Of a DNA stretch of 8,261 nt, positions 5,851 through 8,261 are shown piece by piece (within the stretch, counting starts at the first letter, position 1; each line of letters opens with the position of its first letter). The stretch lies in assembly GCA_021780585.1 (NCBI GenBank), contig JAJXYM010000079.1, positions 1 to 8,261 on the forward strand, read 5' to 3'. The stretch comes from Deltaproteobacteria bacterium (GTDB lineage: Bacteria; Desulfobacterota; Binatia; Binatales; Binataceae). The translations under genes and the position numbers were made by a program. The notes under the pieces were generated by a model. That model was not told where the DNA came from. It made no database searches and worked only from the letters and a program-made list of their open reading frames with translations.

Positions 5851-5876
5851 TGGCGGCGCCGATGCGCCATTTTTTT
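5851..5876 (+). terminator. Possible intrinsic terminator, plus strand
   Basis: A GC-rich stem (GGCGC at 5855-5859 with GCGCC at 5864-5868, or TGGCG at 5851-5855 with CGCCA at 5865-5869) is followed by seven T residues at 5870-5876. The form is classical although the stem is only 5 bp. The nearest plus-strand gene, Usp, ends almost 400 bp earlier, so what it terminates is unclear. Confidence 0.45.
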
Positions 5877-6044
5877 GACGATCGCCGGAGGCCAATTCCG
5901 GCTGCGGCGCTTCCGCTCAGGCTGACGCGCCATCAGGGCGCACTCCAGAAATAACCACTCGCTCGATGCGGAGGCGACGGAGATCACGCCGGCGGTTGAC
6001 TCCGAGTGCGTCACTGTAACCGATCGCTACATGAGCGAAGCTCG

Positions 6045-6058
6045 GCGCAATTGTGCGC
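6045..6058. repeat. Inverted repeat GCGCA-ATTG-TGCGC, candidate activator site
   Basis: The 5-bp arms and 4-nt centre lie about 71 bp upstream of the SQR -24 element, a reasonable place for a bEBP binding site. The arms are short, and the activator's HTH is outside the window, so no match to a known site can be made. Confidence 0.3.
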
Positions 6059-6128
6059 TCGAACGAAAAAGTTCTTTTCCAGCCTCAGTTATTTCACTGA
6101 ATGGAGGTTTTCGCGGGCATTACGCCGA

Positions 6129-6144
6129 TGGCACGCAAGATGCG
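6129..6144 (+). promoter_or_regulatory. Candidate sigma-54 promoter of SQR
   Basis: TGGCAC-GCAAG-ATGCG has a perfect -24 block, GG (6130-6131) and GC (6142-6143) exactly 10 bp apart, and 9 of 11 consensus positions. The predicted start near 6155 leaves a leader of about 30 nt carrying the GGAG ribosome site. Confidence 0.6.
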
Positions 6145-6183
6145 TTAATTTCATGACAAAAATGACTCATGGAGTAATCTAAT

Positions 6184-7452
6184 TTGGAGCATTTACATCA
6201 CCGGATTCTGATCGTCGGCGGCGGCGCCGCCGGCTTGGCCGTGGCGGCCCGGCTGATTCGCGCTGGCCAGACCGATGTGGCGATCATCGAACCGTCGCAT
6301 CGTCATTACTATCAACCCCTATGGACTTTGGTCGGGGCGGGCGTGGTCGCGAAAGAGGCGAGCATGCGCGACGAGCGGCGATGCATCCCCGCCGGAGCGC
6401 ACTGGATCAAGGACGCGGTGAGCGAACTCGACCCGGAGCACAATCGTGTCCTGACCACGTCGGCCAAAAGCGTCGGATATGATTTTCTGGTGGTCGCCGC
6501 TGGTATCCGGTTCATGTGGGAGGCGATTCCCGGACTGCGGGAAGCGATTGACTCGCCGCATGCGTCGACCAATTACCTTTACGATCGCGCGCCCCGGACC
6601 TGGGAGCTGATCAAGAACTTCAAGGGCGGCGTCGCGCTGTTTCATATGCCGGGCGGTTCGATCAAATGCCCCGGCGCTCCTCAGAAGATCATGTATCTCG
6701 CCGCGGACTACTTTCGGAAAAGCGGGGTCGGCCGGGCGAACGTGATTTACGGCTCAGCGATGCCGTCGATTTACGGAATCCCCGAGTACGCCGCGGTGCT
6801 GAATCGGGTGGTCGAACGCTATGGGATCGACGCGCGCTACGGTCATGAACTGGTCGCGGTGCATCCGCGGCGGCGGGAGGCCGTTTTTGCGTTAAAAAAT
6901 GAGCCGGGCCGCCGGGTTACGATCCAGTACGACATGCTGCATGCGGTCCCGCCACAGGGCGCCCCCGAATTCGTCCGCGATAGCGCGCTGGCCGATCCGC
7001 AAAGACCGCTCGAGGGTTTTATCAAGGTCGACCAATTCACGCTGCGTAATCCCGGCTATCAGAACGTCTTCGCGCTCGGCGACGTTGCGAATACGCCGAA
7101 CGCCAAGACGGGAGCGTCGGCCTGCAAGCAAGCCCCGGCGGTGGCGGCGAACCTGCTGAGCGTAATCGGCGGCAAGGAACCGCGGGCGTCCTATGATGGC
7201 TACGTCGCGTGCCCGATCGTCACCGCATACGGCAGGATGCTGCTGTGCGAGTTCGATTACGGGGGCAAGCCCACGCCGACCATCCCCTTCATCAACACGA
7301 TCAAGGAGCGCCGCGACATGTGGCTCCTCAAGCGCTACGGACTGCCGTGGCTCTATTGGAACATGATGCTCACGGGCCGCTCCGTGCCGTTCCTGCATTC
7401 CGGCGGCGAACAGGCGGCGACCCGCCGGTTGGCCGCGGATTCGCAGGTCTGA
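6184..7452 (+). CDS. sqr: Sulfide:quinone oxidoreductase, type II (mitochondrial-like)
   Basis: This is a peripheral membrane flavoprotein that oxidises sulfide to sulfane sulfur and passes electrons to quinone. The 422-aa protein opens with the FAD dinucleotide fold (ILIVGGGAAG; glycines 12, 14, 17) and HYYQPLWTLVGAG. The two redox cysteines align with the type II pattern: Cys162 in IKCPGAPQK and Cys343 in ACPIVTAYGR, 181 residues apart, close to the spacing in human SQOR. The third Cys of type I enzymes is absent. The second FAD motif is ALGDVANTPNAKTG (D300). A C-terminal amphipathic segment near 379-396 (MWLLKRYGLPWLYW) should dock the membrane. The TTG start is forced by an in-frame TAA three codons upstream and supported by GGAG 9 nt away. 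A sigma-54-like promoter precedes it. The acceptor of the sulfane sulfur (persulfide dioxygenase, rhodanese) is not in this window. Confidence 0.93.
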   Translation: MEHLHHRILIVGGGAAGLAVAARLIRAGQTDVAIIEPSHRHYYQPLWTLVGAGVVAKEASMRDERRCIPAGAHWIKDAVSELDPEHNRVLTTSAKSVGYDFLVVAAGIRFMWEAIPGLREAIDSPHASTNYLYDRAPRTWELIKNFKGGVALFHMPGGSIKCPGAPQKIMYLAADYFRKSGVGRANVIYGSAMPSIYGIPEYAAVLNRVVERYGIDARYGHELVAVHPRRREAVFALKNEPGRRVTIQYDMLHAVPPQGAPEFVRDSALADPQRPLEGFIKVDQFTLRNPGYQNVFALGDVANTPNAKTGASACKQAPAVAANLLSVIGGKEPRASYDGYVACPIVTAYGRMLLCEFDYGGKPTPTIPFINTIKERRDMWLLKRYGLPWLYWNMMLTGRSVPFLHSGGEQAATRRLAADSQV

Positions 7453-7486
7453 GGGGGGATTAGGATCGGCGAGAAATTCCGTTCTT

Positions 7487-7512
7487 GACCACCGCTGGCG
7501 CCAGCGGTGGTC
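7487..7512. terminator. Perfect 26-bp palindrome between convergent genes, probable terminator
   Basis: Arms GACCACCGCTG and CAGCGGTGGTC fold into an 11-bp stem with a GCGC loop. It lies 34 bp after the SQR stop and 91 bp after the stop of the convergent 182-aa gene, the right place for a bidirectional terminator. The T-tract is poor (TGTTT on the plus strand, none on the minus), so termination efficiency is uncertain and another protein-binding role is possible. Confidence 0.55.
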
Positions 7513-7603
7513 TGTTTGGGGCGCAAGCGGAGAATCCCTCTTGAGCGACGCCGCCGCGGCGACGTATCCCGAGCCGCCGTGGAGTTATCGGCGGGCCGCG
7601 GGG

Positions 7604-8152
7604 TTACAGCAGCGCGCCGCGAAACGGTTCGTCGCGCGGCGGCGGATTGCGCAGCAGATTAATCGCCCATCGCCGCGCCTGCTTGAGCGCGTCTTCGGCG
7701 CGCCGAAACAGCCGCTCCCGATACATCACGCTCCAGACGTAGACGTCGACCGAAGGCTCGTCGCTGAGCGTCACGTCGATCATCCAGTCCTCGAGTTCGG
7801 GCCCGCAGATGAGCAGGCGCAGCAGGCGGCCGTGATCAAGAATTACGCCGCGAGCCTCGCGCGGAATGCGGAATTCCTCCTTGACCCGCTTGACCATCCG
7901 CGGCGGACATTGCTCCTCGGTCATCGGCACGTAGGCCCAATCGCCGGCGGGAGGATTGGCCGCGCGCGCGAGGCGCAGATTATTGTCGGTGAGATCGTCC
8001 TTGGCGCGATCCTGATCGTAGTCTTTGGCGACGGTGTAAAAGCTCATCGCGACCGGCAATTGCGGGAGCTCGGCTTCGGCGCGCGCCTGGCGGGGACGCT
8101 TGAGGCTGGTTTCGACCCACCAGCGGTTTTCGACGTTCGGCTTCTGCGACAT
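7604..8152 (-). CDS. Uncharacterised 182-aa soluble protein
   Basis: I do not recognise the family. The protein has no signal peptide or membrane segment. A charged N-terminus (ENRWWVETSLKRPRQ) leads to an SFYTVAKDYDQDRAKDDLTDNN block, then an alternating hydrophobic region (RGVILDHGRLLRLLICGPELEDWMIDVTLSDEPSVDVYVW) that looks like several beta strands, and a C-terminal amphipathic, Arg-rich helix (RERLFRRAEDALKQARRWAINLL). Two cysteines are not in a metal-binding pattern. The ATG at 8152 is preceded only by a weak GAAG. The frame is long and uniform in codon use, so a real gene is likely. It converges on SQR and shares no evident pathway with it. Confidence 0.75.
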   Translation of the reverse strand: MSQKPNVENRWWVETSLKRPRQARAEAELPQLPVAMSFYTVAKDYDQDRAKDDLTDNNLRLARAANPPAGDWAYVPMTEEQCPPRMVKRVKEEFRIPREARGVILDHGRLLRLLICGPELEDWMIDVTLSDEPSVDVYVWSVMYRERLFRRAEDALKQARRWAINLLRNPPPRDEPFRGALL

Positions 8153-8178
8153 CGCCGCTTCGTATCGCTGCGCGCCGC

Positions 8179-8261
8179 TCAGCGGACGGCGCGCCGCGCC
8201 CCCCGCGGCGTGACCTGGGCGGCGACCCGGCGGCGCGCGCGTCCGACGCGCGAGAGCGCCC
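8179..8261 (-). CDS. Possible C-terminal tail of a gene entering from the right edge
   Basis: One minus-strand frame is open from the edge to TGA at 8181-8179 and ends RGARRAVR. It stops 26 nt before the 182-aa gene, as an operon partner might. The DNA is extremely GC-rich, where open frames are common by chance, and only 26 residues are visible, so this is tentative. Confidence 0.2.
   Translation of the reverse strand, partial: ALSRVGRARRRVAAQVTPRGARRAVR

Larger units (their letters stand above)
5593..6183. other. Divergent intergenic region between the 43-aa gene and SQR
   Basis: This 591-bp stretch has no convincing gene. It holds a sigma-54-like promoter for each flanking gene, a possible plus-strand terminator at 5851-5876, and a GCGCA-ATTG-TGCGC inverted repeat at 6045-6058, about 70-85 bp upstream of the SQR -24 element, where activator sites usually lie. 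A 62-aa minus-strand frame at 5745-5933 (MARQPERKRR start) has mixed codon use and no recognisable fold, and I do not call it. Confidence 0.5.

Noticed and set aside
5745..6014. 89-aa minus-strand ORF ending IQRNWS
   Set aside because: Mixed codon use with several rare-type codons, no domain, and a run of A's inside; the sigma-54-like site downstream belongs to the 43-aa gene. It could be a decayed gene, but I cannot support it.

Overview
The window is GC-rich (roughly 60%) chromosomal DNA from a Gram-negative bacterium. A sigma-54 activator, a lipobox protein, a periplasmic c-type cytochrome and a mitochondrial-type sulfide:quinone oxidoreductase (SQR) point to a proteobacterial or deltaproteobacterial-like lineage. 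Sequence alone does not fix the taxon. I see no rRNA, tRNA, CRISPR array or insertion sequence. Several genes start at TTG or GTG.

Layout: (1) 1-1146, minus strand, an incomplete GAF-AAA+ sigma-54 activator cut by the left edge. (2) 1481-1729, minus strand, a small excisionase-type winged-HTH protein, probably translated from a leaderless GTG start. Upstream of it is a conspicuously AT-rich 1730-1970 stretch with four inverted repeats and one consensus DnaA box. (3) 4097-2192, minus strand, a four-gene cassette behind a good sigma-70 promoter: lipoprotein, 108-aa helical protein, 65-aa zinc ribbon, 251-aa membrane protein. None has a recognised function. (4) 4302-7452, a redox and stress block: an exported c-type cytochrome (minus), a universal stress protein (plus), a 43-aa exported or membrane peptide (minus, too short for most gene callers) and a type II SQR (plus), followed by a perfect 26-bp palindrome that could terminate transcription. 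(5) 7604-8152, minus strand, an unrecognised 182-aa protein, with a possible gene tail entering from the right edge.

How the parts may work together: three sigma-54-like (-24/-12) promoters lie in intergenic DNA of the redox block, pointing at the cytochrome, the 43-aa gene and SQR. The same window encodes a sigma-54 activator with a GAF sensor domain. The working hypothesis is a sigma-54-controlled sulfide or redox-stress response, in which SQR feeds electrons from sulfide into the quinone pool and a c-type cytochrome and a Usp accompany it. The protein families are solid, the promoters moderately so, and the regulatory link is inference.
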